A stretch of 64,000 nucleotides of DNA from Bolinopsis microptera (GCF_026151205.1 NC_087073.1:14525837-14589836), one strand, 5' to 3'; positions 33,336 through 45,300 are shown, numbered from the stretch's first letter. A program made the numbers and translations. The notes: generated by a model not told the origin, from the letters alone.

Positions 33336-35681
33336 GGGGGGGGGGGGGGGGGGGGGTGGTGTGGGTTGGGGGGGGGGGGGGCAATCGCCAAAATCGTTAA
33401 TGAATGCTTCATACCTTGTTTTGCTTGTCATAAGAATTAACACTCTGTTTTCTGCGTTAATTGTCGTAATTACCAACTCGGCCTTCGGCCTCGTTGGTGA
33501 TGCGACAAAATTAACGCGGCTGTATTGCGGTAAACTGCAAGCGGTTATTTGTTGAGTGGTAACTTGCTTAGTGGCCATATAATGACCATACATATGTACA
33601 TACATGTATAATGGCTATATGATGTTATTTTTAGGTGGCCGTATTATAAAGGCCGTATAAAGGCCATATAGAGGCCGTATTATAGTGGCCGTATAGTGGC
33701 CGTATAGAGGCCGTATAAAGGCCGTATAGAGGCCGTATAGTGGCCGTATAAAGGCCATATAGAGGCCGTATAAAGGCCGTATAGTGGCCCATTTTCCCAA
33801 ATTAATGAAATTTATGGTATTAGTGTACAGACATCTAAATTACGATATAATCAGGCATGATTAAACCAGCGTGGCTATAACTCAAAATAAACCCATACAC
33901 CTTAAATATAGCCAGTTCCGACCCAAAATAAGGTCGTCCTTCATCAATGAGTAATTGAGAAACTTTCATAATAACATACCAGTTGCAGTTGACTGAGAGG
34001 AGGAAGCTTCTGGATTGACTTGAATATCCTTCTGTCTGGTGCCCATTAATTGTGAATCAGGGAAGATGAAGGAAGATGCACAAGGAAGATGCAAAGGACT
34101 TTGCAGGTCACCCTTTTTTTGCTGTTGAGGATTTTGTTGTCCCAGAAATCTAAAATGTGTAGATTCATTTACCATGTTATTTAAATGAAATTGCTGTTGA
34201 GGATTTTGTTGTCCCAGAACTCCAGAATGGTTAGGTTCATTTACCGTGCTAATTGAATGAACTTGCTGTTGAGGATTTTGTTGTCCCAGAACTCCAGAAT
34301 GGTTAGGTTCATTTACCGTGTTAATTGAATGAACTTGCTGTTGAGGATTTTGTTGTCTCAGAACTCGAAAATGGTTAGGTTCATTTACCGTGCTAATTGA
34401 ATGAACTTGATGTTGAGGATTTTGTTGTCCCAGAACTCCAAAATGGTTAGGTTCATTTACCGTTCTAATTGAATGAACTTGCTGTTGAGGATTTTGTTGT
34501 CCCAGATCTCCAGAATGGTTATGTACTACCATAGCATTTAAAAATTCAAGTTTTTTACGATGTTCTTGTTCCCAAGCTAGATCGTCTCCCCAGAGCTGTT
34601 CAGACTGAGCTAGGGAACTAAAATATTACTGTTAAAATGTATACTGGTTAGAAATTTGCTTTCAGGTTTAAATAATACAGTAGAACCTCCAATCTCTATA
34701 TACTGTCTCTCTATACCAGGTACCACAATACACCGGATCTCTCATATTCTTCACAATTGTACCTACATACAAGGCTCCTAATATGGGGTATATTAAACAA
34801 GTTTGAAATGTTATTTGGGAGGGTATATACTACTGTATATTATAGGGATCATGATAATATGAACTTATCTATACCACGTTTTTTCTAACTATACTGCTTT
34901 GTGCACTTTTTGTTTACACTGAAGGGCCGGTATAGAGAAGTTCTCTTTTAATTGATTTTGAGTATTAAGTATGACAATTAAGGTCACAATAATCTCTAAG
35001 ATACAGGATACATCCAAGATGTATGTGGATCTAACTTTTTAATAGGTACCTGAAGTTGGTTGATTCATTTCTAGCTGTGTTCTGGTTGCCTCTTAAAATC
35101 TTGCCTTTGTGTCTTCTGTGGTGAGAATTTTTATCATTATCAATATTGCATGTATTGGAATGTAATACAATGCTATGGGGAAAATTTGTTCACATGTTGT
35201 GCAAGCTACTCTAGAGAGGAGGGAGTTTAGGGATGTTTACATTAGAGTGTAATTTCACACAATAGCTAACATAATGCTAAATAGCTTCTCAATGCCCATG
35301 CCCAATCGACCAAAAGCTGAGGAATAAATGGGCATGGAATCAGAGACGGAATCATATCCCCCCCCCCCCCCCTGTTGTAGGATTATAGGCAGCCTGCAAA
35401 ACATTTTAAACACCATTAATTCATATACTTAAATCATTGAATATTCATTTATGTTGCATAATTTCATAATTGAATTGAATTGAATTGCAATGTTACTCAA
35501 TGTAATTACCCAATGTGTATTGAAGAGAAAAAATATTATTATCACAATCCTATTAGAGCAGCAGACTCTTAAACATACCTCATTGTGGAATTCAGAGTCG
35601 TATTCTGGAACTGATTGACATAATGGAACACATCTATCACTTGTTCATGTGCTAACCCATGAAAGGATAAGATATTTAAAA
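32273..35681 (-). CDS. BTB/POZ-domain protein with Gln/Asn-rich repeats (3 exons seen, 5' end missing)
   Basis: Exons: 35681-35579 (phase-2 donor ATGAG|gtatgt), 34617-33980 (donor ACTG|gtatgt) and 33099-32273 (stop). All phases join. The middle exon begins LAQSEQLWGDDLAWEQEHRK and then carries about five and a half tandem 28-residue repeats (core GQQNPQQQVHS.STVNEPNH; DNA period 84 bp, about 34120-34510). The last exon holds the BTB fold (IELHTQEGAVVQANSAIMAL, MEEFSEQSVQCFVEAAYTGS) followed by a helical BACK-like region to the end. BTB domains dimerise and often recruit substrates to CUL3 ligases; no Kelch or zinc-finger repeats are seen here. The first exon shown (AHEQVIDVFHYVNQFQN) has an acceptor, so at least one more upstream exon is expected and was not found. 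Confidence 0.75.
33286..33381 (+). repeat. ~95-bp poly-G tract
   Basis: Almost pure G with a few T interruptions near its 3' end. It is the longest of at least nine G/C homopolymers in the window. The Gly-only frame over it is an artefact. Confidence 0.95.
33637..33795 (+). repeat. AGGCCGTATA minisatellite
   Basis: About twelve 10-12 bp units of GGCCGTATAAA / GGCCGTATAGA / GGCCATATAGA, inside the hAT-like element and reaching its right terminus. Confidence 0.9.
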
Positions 35682-36388
35682 CTGTTTAATGAAAATCTAT
35701 ACTTCCTTTCAGATACATTATTTCATCTAATTTAATTTATTATTCAAGTACATCGCAACCATATCACTGCTCAGAGACAATAGCAAATAGACAATTGAAC
35801 CAAAAAGCTTATCCATTGTTACTGTCACCAAGATGTAACTAGGTCGAACGGAAAAAATTAGGTCTCACGCAGGAATTAGGTCTCAAGCAGGCGCGGCTTT
35901 CAAGTTATTTGAACTAGACTGTATAACTATTTTCCTAATATCTCCTAATATAACTTTGATCGAACAAGCCTAAATTCATGATGCACTATAAACTTGATTT
36001 GAGACAGAAATTTTAGACAATTTATCTGCTTACGTGTAATTTCAAACTCTTATCAGTTACCATGTCTTTTATCTAATTTTTATCAGCAGATTTATAAATC
36101 TGCTGTTCATTTGTAGTTATTACCTTGCTAGTTATGAGTAAATTTTTGCCTTCCATCATTTGAGTGCAGCTTTCAGTTTCAAAATTTTCAGTTTATTCAG
36201 ATTTTTCGTTTTCGATATTGCAAATTTTTAATAAATCATGTTCAGATTATGGTGATAATGGATGTAAAGGTACTTCAACCGAATTAACAATCCAACCGTG
36301 TGTATGACGTGTCCCAGTAGCCAATCATAATATATATATATATATATATTATATTATCAGCAACAATTTAATCATCACGATTCCCCCG
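35682..36388. other. no gene seen
   Basis: AT-rich, with an (AT)n run at 36328-36348 directly before the Penelope-like remnant. The missing 5' exon of the BTB gene may lie here or beyond, but I could not identify it. Confidence 0.4.
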
Positions 36389-37659
36389 ATGTCTAAACTG
36401 GACAACTTAGCTGTCAGATCAGTGAGGGCATCGTGTCAATTGAGATACTTACAGACTACGAGAGACAATGGTAATATCCCCAGAGGAATTGCTACTCAGA
36501 TCAATTTTAAGTGTGCAGTTAAAGACCCATTTTATGTAGATTCATGTAATGCCCTCAACCAACGTCAGAAATCTAGAAACTTTACTCTAAGCCCAGTGAC
36601 ACCCACTGCTATCTCATCCCCACCTCATGTCATAGGAGCCATGTTCTCAAAAACATACCCTATGGTGTGGCAAGGCGAGTGAGGCAGAACAATAGTGAAG
36701 ACACTAATTTCTTAGAGCAAAGGGAGGTATATACTGGTTACCTTGTAGCCCGTGGTTACCATTCTAGTATTGTAGACGATGCTTTCAACAAATTTAGTGA
36801 TATAACCAATAGGAAAAACTTGTATGCCCCTAAAAATAAGGATGAGACGACTACTTGTCTAATACCCATGGTGATGGATCAGAATCCAGCACTTCCCAAC
36901 ATGGGGAGCATTATTCACAAGTATAAGCACCTTCTTAATCTCGATCCAGCCTTGAAGAAGCTAGTACGTGCTGACAGTGTATTTGTAAGTCACCGAAAGA
37001 ATCAAACTATCGGTGGCATGCTTGTACACAATAAGTATCGTGCTAGTGGAACTGTAAGCAGTGATAGAGATGGAGAAGCCACTGCTAGTCAATTTCTTGA
37101 ACCAGACGCTGCAATATTGCCGGCTGTTCGGGAGGCTGACAACGCAGGGTGCCATGCCTGTGGAAAATGCTATGTTTGTAAGCAAAGTTTCCTGTCCCCT
37201 TGTTCCAAATTTAGTAGTCACCATTCCAAACAAGTTTTCCCTATTACTAAATATATAACTTGTCAGAGTAATAACCTTATTTATTTAATGGAGTGTAGAA
37301 CTTGTAAACAGTCGTATGTAGGATATACTAATTCTAATCTCCCTAAGAGATTTTCTAATCATAAGAGCCACATTAAGAAAGGTATCAGGAGTTGTAAGTT
37401 AGTAAACCACTTTTTAGATATTGATCATGATTTAGATTTTAGTTCAGTAGCCTTATATAACTCTTCACTTAGTACGCACCTTTCTGTTATTATAGTGGAC
37501 GCTCTAGAATTTAAACCTGAAATAAGTCAAGCAGATAGGGAAAAGGCCATGGAAGCTAGAGAGGGGTTCTACCAGACCCAATTGAAAACCCTTGTGCGTT
37601 ATGGGGGTATAAACACCCTCGATAGTAACCACATCCTTTTTAAATCCGCTGGAGCTTAG
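36389..37659 (+). mobile_element. Penelope-like retroelement remnant with GIY-YIG endonuclease, internally deleted
   Basis: The second frame (from about 36640 to 37659) reads KNIPYGVARRVRQN near its start and has a Cys/His cluster (CHACGKCYVCKQSF). It then has the GIY-YIG nuclease core YLMECRTCKQSYVGYT, whose spacing is typical of Penelope-like elements, with Arg and Glu catalytic candidates downstream. The first frame (36389-36682) resembles the N-terminal region of such ORFs (VRASCQLRYLQTTRDNGNIP) and shifts frame near 36640. The reverse transcriptase domain expected between them is absent, so this copy is inactive. Flanking (AT)n runs lie at 36328 and 38138. Confidence 0.75.
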
Positions 37660-38420
37660 TGTTTAGTTTATTTATTTTATTTAACATGATCTTAGCCTAT
37701 AAACCCGTGTTTAGTTTACAATATTGCTATCAGAGACGTGTTATATTCATAACTATTTATATATATATTTATATTTTTTACTTTACTAAAATACTTTGTT
37801 TTACTATATATTTTTACTGTTTGATTCAGAGAAATCTAGCTTTTTCCGAGATACTAATCTTTAATAGATTAGATAAAATGTACACAGCCATTCTTTTCGT
37901 TTGATTATTACTCAGTATATTTTAGTTTTGTACCGTTTTAAGTCACATAGTTTTGTACGTCTTCCTAAGACTTGTTTTCCTTTCCTAGTTTGTAAGTTAT
38001 TTTAAAGATTTGTGAATATTCCAGTTGCTTTTAGAACAATTTTATTTCAGATAACGATGTTTAATAAAATGATGCAAAGACTTATTTCGAAGATTTAATC
38101 AACACCGACTTTTAATGTGTAGGAGTACAGCAACAAAATATATATATATATATATAACTTGGAGCTACAAGGCCTTAGGCCAAGGGTAATTTTTGATTGT
38201 TAAGGGAATTTTTTGAATTCTTAAAGGGTTGATTTTATAAATGGTCATTACTATATTATGTGTATATTGTTTGAATAATTTGTATTGCTTTTACAAGGTA
38301 TCAGAATTAATATATGCATTAATATACTTCACGTCATATATGCCTCTCTCATGCACACGAAGGCCGGCCGGCGCGCGCGATCAAAAGGGGTTGCAGCGCG
38401 TGTGTTAAGCCATGCATAAG
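37660..38420. other. 3' flank of the Penelope-like remnant, no gene seen
   Basis: T-rich sequence with an (AT)n run at 38138-38156. It may include the untranslated tail of the retroelement. Confidence 0.35.
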
Positions 38421-38426
38421 CAATTT

Positions 38427-38520
38427 GGGGGGGGGTGTAACCCAAAAAAACCCAAAAAACCCAATCCCAGTATTACCTTTTTCAGGGTAGGAGTTGGGTT
38501 TTTTTGGTTTTTTTACAAAT
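38427..38520. mobile_element. short foldback element with poly-G end, copy A
   Basis: A G run, then TGTAACCCAAAAAAACCCAA, then a core CCCAATCCCAGTATTACC and GGGTAGGAG, and finally TTGGGTTTTTTTGG, so the flanks pair as a hairpin. A second copy with the homopolymer on the opposite side lies at 47127-47231. Confidence 0.65.
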
Positions 38521-38626
38521 TTTTCATTTGAAGGAAATAAAATCATGTAAGCACCTAGCAAAACAATTATCAGTACAACATCACTGTTGTGGTTCATCAC
38601 TACAACATCACAATAGATATAATCGC

Positions 38627-39141
38627 TTAAATATCACCCAAAAGCAGTATTTTATTCACTGATGTGCTCAGAAGAAGTTGGCCATCCAGATATGATATCA
38701 GCCATATGTAATGCTCACTTCGATGGCCATGGCAAATTGAGTTAGTAGGGACGCAACTCACTGATGACCCCAACCCTGACCGCAACTGGTACGAGAGGAA
38801 TAAAGCCTTTCTTCTCACCTTCACGATCTCTGTTTCCGTTTTCCTGATCATCCGCTTAACGAGAAACCATGCTCTATTTCCAACTGAAAGAATCTTGCAG
38901 TTACCATTGCATCAGCTGCATGATCACATGTGATATTAAGTGATATCTTCGCTTGTTTATGGCCCTGGAGTTGCTCAAATCTTGACTGGGATGGCATTCG
39001 ATCTCGCCCTCCATTGAGGCAAACCTCAACAGCCGTATCATGATGCAGAGCATCACCATACACAGTTACTATTTTCGCCCATTCCTCTGATGAGTCAGTA
39101 TCCTCCACTCTCTTCTTCATCATCTGTTTCCGCTTCGTCAC
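38627..39141 (-). other. coding-like fragment of unknown origin
   Basis: The minus strand has a charged open frame from 39141 to 38851 (RVEDTDSSEEWAKIVTVYGD near its start). An adjacent frame (RAWFLVKRMIRKTETEIVK) runs into a consensus donor (GTGAAG|gtgaga, 38818). The frames do not join without a shift. I do not recognise the protein. It abuts the foldback element at 39152 and is probably a transposon-derived or pseudogene fragment. Confidence 0.25.
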
Positions 39142-39151
39142 TCTCTGCTCC

Positions 39152-39472
39152 GTCTAAATCTATCTTCTCCTACATTTTTTGAGCAATCACACTGAAACTT
39201 TCAGGATATGTTCTAAGGACCATTTAAAAGAGATTGTCGGGCCAGAATTTTGAGATAGGCCTTAGAACATTTTTTATTCGATTTTGAAAATCTTGGACCT
39301 CGTTTTTTTGACGATTTTTTCAGGTCCATGATTTTTAAAATTGAATAAACAAATTTCTAAGGCCTATCTCAAAATTCTGGCCCAAAAATCTCTTCTAAAT
39401 GGTCCTTAGAACATATCCTGAAAGTTTCAGGGTGATCGCTCAAAAAATGTAGGAGAAGATAGATTTTTAGAC
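39152..39472. mobile_element. 321-bp foldback MITE
   Basis: GTCTAAATCTATCTTCTCCT at the left is the reverse complement of the right end (AGGAGAAGATAGATTTTTAGAC, two extra bases). Arms of about 140 bp pair with few mismatches (AAACTTTCAGGATATGTTCT near the ends, AGGCCTTAGAA and AATTCTGGCCC nearer the centre). No coding content and no clear target duplication. Confidence 0.88.
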
Positions 39473-39715
39473 TTGATTTTCAGGGCGCGCGATTGAAAAT
39501 CGCTCGCGCAATACAATTACACATAAGCGCTGACCTTTGACCGGCAATAATTTCGGCTAGGAACAATATTTTTCCATGGGATCAAAAACAGCTGATAGAC
39601 ATCACTCCACTCCACACTCTATCAGAAACAACTATAAAGTCAATTTCGAGAGAATTTTGATGAAGACCCCCCCGGCCCCCTTAATGGAAAGCCCAGGCTC
39701 ACTGTCATCACATGC

Positions 39716-40830
39716 TACACTGCCGTTTTCTCAGAAAAGGCAGTAAGTCCAAATTTTCGAAATATGACAATATTGGTATCAAAATTTTCAGTAGGAAATT
39801 CTCTACAACATTAGCTACATATTAATGTATAGAAACATTGTTGCATGCAATTCCTAAGGAAGTAAGTCCCAGTTGAGAAACATTATGTTCGGTTTTGGCC
39901 AATTATTTTCTGAGAGAAGGACGTAAGTCCGGACTTACTGCCTTTTCTGAGAAAATCTTGAAAATTTTCTGAGATAAGGAAGTAATTCCGTGGACTTACT
40001 GCCTTTTCTGGGATAAATTATCTGTGATAGGAAGAAGTAGCTGGACTTACTTCCTATAAAAGCATGCTAAAAACGGAATTTTAGAAAGCGATTTCCCAAA
40101 AATAACATAACTTTACTGCACATTTCAACCTTACGTAAGTGATCAAAATTTTCATTTAGGCCTCAAAAAAAATTGGTGGCCGATTTTCAAAAACGTCGGA
40201 TGTATTTTAGTCGCAAAACATAAATATTGGAGCAGTTATTGAGCTGTTATAATCGCAGAGAATGTTTAGTTTAGGTATTTCTTTTAGATCAAGTTCATTT
40301 TCATCAAAATATCGATAAGATATCATTTAATGCACTGAAATCGTTCAAAATTGGCGAGTTTGCCTAAATAAGGGCATACTATTATTCAAAAACATTTATT
40401 ATATGATATGGAGCAATTTAGATTTACCTAATTGTTTATATTTTACAATATAATCCAAAATACATAGATCCCAACCTCAAAAATTTAGTAAAAAGCTTGG
40501 ACTTACTTCTTTCTCAGAAAAATATTGAACAGAGATTTTTCTCAGAAAAGGAAGTAAGTCCACGTTTTCTCAGAAAAGGCAGTAAGTCCATCCAGTATGA
40601 AAAATAAGTTCGATTATTTGGCATAAAAATGGTTATATCTAAGCTTATGGACGGCTCAAAGCTTTAATTTTTTTGACAAATTAAAATTTGACTAATTATT
40701 GATAACTCAACGTGTTTACTTTCGATCTTACGCAAAAAGTAAGCGGAGAAAAAACCATAAACGCATAAGTCGCAATATCTCGAAATGGCAAATATGGACT
40801 TACTGCCTTTTCTGAGAAAACGGCAGTACA
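39716..40830. mobile_element. 1.1-kb TIR element with TACA target duplication and arrayed internal motif
   Basis: The element is 39720-40826. Its terminal inverted repeats begin CTGCCGTTTTCTCAGAAAAG followed by GCAGTAAGTCC, and it is flanked by TACA on both sides (39716-39719, 40827-40830). The motif GGACTTACTGCCTTTTCTGA, or its complement and close variants, occurs at least eight times inside (for example near 39905-40060 and 40497-40590). It encodes no protein. The superfamily is uncertain; the internal motifs could be transposase binding sites. Confidence 0.8.
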
Positions 40831-40839
40831 GTCCTACAG

Positions 40840-41351
40840 AAGCCTCATCTGATGAGGAGGCAGGAAATCTCTTTTGTCTAAAACCAAGCATCTTACAGTT
40901 AATTTAGTAGGAGAGGAGCCACACACAATAATTTCTAAGGACGGACATGCCTTAGAAGAAGTTGAGGATTTTAGTACAACGGAGCACGACTTTAGGTTAC
41001 GCAAGGCCAAGGCATGGGCTGCCTACCACAAAATGTAGGCTATATCATGGAGGTCCAATTTGCGCCGAGATTTAAAGATCCGTCTGTTCAAGCTACGGTT
41101 GAATCAATCTTCCTGTATGGAACGAAATCGTGGACAATAACAGAATCTTTGAAGAAAAGAATAGACGGATGTTACAGTAGAATGCTTCGGATGGCCCTAA
41201 ACGTGGACTGGAGAGGACATCGCACCAACAAGGAGGTCTTTGGATCACTCCCAAGCGTTATTTCGAAGATACAGGCCAGAAGAATGAGGTTGGCTGGGCA
41301 CATCCAGCGACATGATGACCTGGCAGCACACCAACTTCTCCTTTGGGAACC
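40840..41351 (+). mobile_element. RTE/CR1-like LINE C-terminal half, 5' of the hAT-like insertion
   Basis: With frame shifts, it reads SKTKHLTVNLVGEEPHTIIS, then ALEEVEDF, then an intact stretch ATVESIFLYGTKSWTITESL ... RMALNVDWRGHRTNKEVFG ... RRMRLAGHIQRHDDL, ending LLLWEP. This is the conserved region downstream of the catalytic core in this LINE family. The ORF is cut at LLWEP by the 41352-46661 element and resumes at 46662. Confidence 0.8.
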
Positions 41352-42119
41352 ACAGTGGCTGCGCTGCAACTAGCGCACAAATTTGGCGCCCCGCCGTCAG
41401 TCGAACTAAGTAGACCTTACGTCGATTTATCGTTAACAACGCATGATTTTGCCATTTGCACAAATATTGTAAAAATGCGCGGTCGAGCCGCGCACAGTCA
41501 ACACAATTTTTGATGAAACAGCTACAAGCTAGAGCCAATATACTCTGCAAGCTTTTCAGTCAGCCTCTTCCACATACCAGGCAGCATTAATTTGCATTAC
41601 CTCTTCCACAAGTACTCCACTCAAAAATTAGATTTCTAGAGCTCAATCTAGGATCATTTCTTTGTGCACTGTTTCAAAACGCGATCGTACGCTACCTTTT
41701 GTTCGCAGTTTTTTACCTTCTGTTCACAGCTTTTTTAAAAATTTGTTATTCATTGTGTATTGGCATATTTGTTAGATGCTTTTTATTGTTCATGAAGTTG
41801 ATGACATGAGCATATTATTGTCATGTTTTGTTGATCGTGCAAATTTTAAATTGCTTTATTATACTATACTTCTCCGGTTTTAGAAAATGGATTCTGTGAA
41901 TTCTAATAAAGATACACGCCCTCATATTGAGCTAAATACTCTTTTCGAGACAGGAGCATGATTAACCAATGGATCGTTTGTGAGTAAAAATGTTCAAGTT
42001 TCTATTAAGAATGCTTTTGTTTAGATAAATTCATCGTTCAAAATATTATGGCTGAACGTTATTAGTATTACCGTACACGTATCTATTTTACAGTTACTCT
42101 ATTTTAGGATATGACCCGA

Positions 42120-42375
42120 TATTTTATATTACTGTATCTATTTTACAGGACATTTCTACCGTCAGTACCAATCTGCTCAGCAACTCCTTTTCTAACAACC
42201 ATCCTATGGCCATCGGTATATAGGACGACCTCATAAGACCTTTCCGGACATCCTACAAGATCAGAAGATACTGCATTGCAATCTGATAAGGTTCGTTGGC
42301 TCATGAGTGATAGAGATAAATGGAGAGAAGCGCTGTCACGAAACTGGAAACTCGTTCCAGACTTCATCGACCTAG
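42120..42375 (+). mobile_element. possible LINE C-terminal scrap inside the hAT-like element
   Basis: Two adjacent frames read RPHKTFPDILQDQ and then KVRWLMSDRDKWREAL, resembling the 'RGRP..TF..L....DR..WR' ending of LINE proteins. Stops and a frame shift are present. The similarity is short. Confidence 0.35.
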
Positions 42376-44058
42376 GCAGGTAGGCATTTTACAATTATTT
42401 CAGAATAATATGACCTGACATGTTAATTATTACCGTATCTGTTTTACAATTACTTCAAGATATGAATCAGTGTTCAAAAATGCGTCAATTCAAGTTGGTC
42501 TAGTTCGATCGGCCCTTCTAGAACTATATCCGTGTTTCCTAAAAAAGGTTCATCATTTTTTCCAGTTGTTTCTTGCACCCTCTAGATCTCCTCCCATATT
42601 TGGGCCATTCGTATCGGCCAATTGAGCAGAAATTCAGGAAGCTTGGTTTCAGATATTTTTGTGATATCAGACATGTGTAATTGTACGCTCCTGTCACCAG
42701 TGTACACATCATTTTAGACTACTAGTTCATCTTCCTATGTGGTTATTGGCCTTTTGTTATTAACCTCATTACACACGGTTAGCAAGCTGTTTCCACCTCA
42801 CTTTCCTTAATTAGGCTTCTTTGTCACCCCTTTTGTTTACTCTACAGACTGACAGGCTTAGTTATACTCCATTAATTGGATGATGTTAGTTTAAGACCGG
42901 CATATGTGTCACGTGAATATATTTAGAGGCAATCAGGGAGACTGTCGGGACTCTTTCTCTGTATTACTCTTGATAAAACGTATTACTCTCGTAAAACGGT
43001 GAATTCAACGGTAAATGTACTTAAACGCACTTTTAACCTTAGTTGTAGTGAACGCTGAACTTAGTCGTACTGAACGTACGTTCCAATCATTTTGTAGTGA
43101 ACGTTTGTGAACGTTAGTATACGTTAGTCAATATTTTGATAATTTTCCGATAGTTTTTAACTTAAGATGGATACAATGAGATAAAACCATGTTGTTGGAA
43201 TTAGACAGTAAATAAACAATGACCAAACTGACCAACTATGGTTACCACAGCAAATATACTGTTCTCGTATCTTGCGGTCGATTTAACGGTCTGTTCATGG
43301 TACTTCCCAAAAGATTTGGGGTATGATTACCCTGAAGGCTGAAACTTAAGAAGTCAAAGGTAAAATTGTTAAACTTAAAGTTGCTCAAGGATACGTTTCT
43401 TTCTCTGGAATTTGATCTTCCACAAAACTTCATTAGGGATCGATGTGTAAAATGTACATCGTTCTTATATATACGATATTATAGTATAACAACCATTCAG
43501 CTCAAGATCAAACAACATTTGTATTTGTAACATACCTCAAGGCCCTGAAGGCCTGGCAATGGAAACGCTAGTACTTTGCCGGATAATTGGGCTATGTCCT
43601 GCATTTTAATTTCATAATAGCAATTAACTTTCCTTATGTTCCGAACGTTAAAATTTTTTAGCGAACGCGTTCACAAACTATTTTTAGTGAACGTTCCGTA
43701 CGTTAGATAGCTGAGCGTGGTGATTAAATCACTCTACACTTGAATTTTGACATTCTTCTAAAAGACCTCCCGAAAATTCATGAATAACCTGATTTTAAGG
43801 TTCTTTGATCTAACACTGCCGGCGTCTCTTCCGAGGTTGTCTAATCTATTTATCAATTTAGCTCGAGAGCTTTAAACAAACATTGCACGTGCCTCGGCTG
43901 CCCCGATGGAGTAAAACATTTAGCTAGAGCCATGATCATTAGTGGCAGTGGCTATCCCTGCTGCATATAATGCAGTACGTGTACTAATAGCAGCAGATAT
44001 GAAATAACAACAAGATTGCTTACTGATTCGCTTGCAAGAAATTCCTGAGCTGAATAGG

Positions 44059-44123
44059 GCCGGTAGCTCAATTAAAGCACTAGGCATGTAACCCGGAGGT
44101 TGGCGGTTCATACCCGCCCCGGC
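44059..44123 (+). other. tRNA-like sequence, probably a SINE head or tRNA pseudogene
   Basis: GCCGG/CCGGC can pair as an acceptor stem. TAGCTCAATTAAAGCA fits a pol III A box, and GGCGGTTCATACCCGCC forms a perfect T stem-loop with a B-box-like GGTTCATACCC. The anticodon loop would be CATGTAA (TGT, Thr), but the anticodon stem has a mismatch, the D arm is weak and the total is only 65 nt. It lies inside the hAT-like element. Confidence 0.5.
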
Positions 44124-44188
44124 ATTATGCCGTCCCATGATTTTCCGAATTGCTTACCAGTGGTAGTTTAACCCTGGAAATGAAGTTA

Positions 44189-45300
44189 AAGATTATAATT
44201 GTATTATTTTATAGGGACGTACTAAAGAGAAGAAATTAACGAGGTCAGCGATATGAAGAAGACTGAAAGTAAAAATGTGCGACTGTGCGTACTAAATCAC
44301 TCAACACTCAAATTTTAAGATTTTGAAAACTGTCTCGACCACTTGATATGACGTGGTAGCCTGTGAGCGTGTAGACCGCTCCTCTTTCATTTTTTTGAGT
44401 AGCCGATCCAAAACCAAAACCTGTGACCTGGGTTTACATGAGACGTGGGAGCCTGTGAGCGTGTTAGTTTCTCAAAAATATGTCGGAGGAGGGGATAGAA
44501 TATATGCAAAAAGATGTCCGAAATATAAGGTAAGCACTTTTATCAATAATAATATCACCGTTTTTCGTCGTTTATTGCAGAGTAAATTTTAATAACGTAC
44601 GTCTCTGCTATATTTATCCTTTTACGCTCCAGCATAATCCAGGAGATCTCTGAAGTCTCGTTTCTCTTTGTATTACGTAGATCAGAGATTATTACATAAT
44701 TGATAAACAGTATAAATTACAGGAGTTCCCGGTCTTGGCTTGGAAACTACGTCAAAAATCTGGGCCAGACACTAGAAACATCGATTTTGCGTGGCGATCT
44801 GTTCCTAAATCACATTGTTGAAGGAATTCCTAGAGCAAGTACTAAGGAGTTAAACCGATTTCTTACAGACATAGAGTCTGTTGCAATATGCTGTACCTAT
44901 TTAGAAATTCCACCCTAATTTTAAGACTCTTTGATCTATAGCTTCCAGCGTATTTATCGATTTAGTCCCACAGCACTAAACAAACATTGGAGATAGATGA
45001 TACAATTTTGCGTTTGTAAATAGACATTTATTTTTATATACAAGTCAAAGATTACAATTGTATTATTTTATAGGGACGATATAATAACGGCAAACGAAAA
45101 AAGATCAAGTCTCTATATCCAGCCGACATTATAAGTTCCTCGGAGTTAGGCGGGCTAAATTTCTTGAAAAAAGTCATTATAGGATTTACAGAAATCAGCG
45201 ATGGAGAAGACTGAAAGTAAAGATGTACATTGTACGTGCTATGTCATTCAACACTCGAATTTTAACATTTTTAAAACTGTCTCGACCACTTGATATGATA
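44189..45300 (+). repeat. direct repeat pair, ~110-250 bp
   Basis: 44189-44350 and 45047-45296 share AATTGTATTATTTTATAGGG, then GAGAAGACTGAAAGTAAA-type words and a closing AAAACTGTCTCGACCACTTG followed by ATATGA. The copies are diverged and separated by about 0.7 kb. Confidence 0.75.

Larger units (their letters stand above)
33208..33806. mobile_element. non-autonomous hAT-like element with 8-bp target duplication, in a BTB gene intron
   Basis: The element is 33216-33798. Its ends are exact inverted repeats, GGGAAAATGGGC and GCCCATTTTCCC, and it is flanked by AAATTAAT on both sides (33208-33215 and 33799-33806). An 8-bp duplication is typical of hAT transposons. The interior consists of a 95-base G-rich homopolymer tract (33286-33380), a short unique segment, and an array of AGGCCGTATA units (33640-33790). 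The left end carries the same motif inverted (GGCCTCTATACGGCC). It encodes no protein. Confidence 0.85.

Noticed and set aside
33196-33605. Gly-rich and Pro-rich frames
   Set aside because: They arise from the poly-G tract inside the hAT-like element.
44059-44123. Functional tRNA-Thr (TGT) gene
   Set aside because: Only 65 nt, with a weak D arm and a mismatched anticodon stem, inside a transposon. A SINE head or tRNA pseudogene is more likely.
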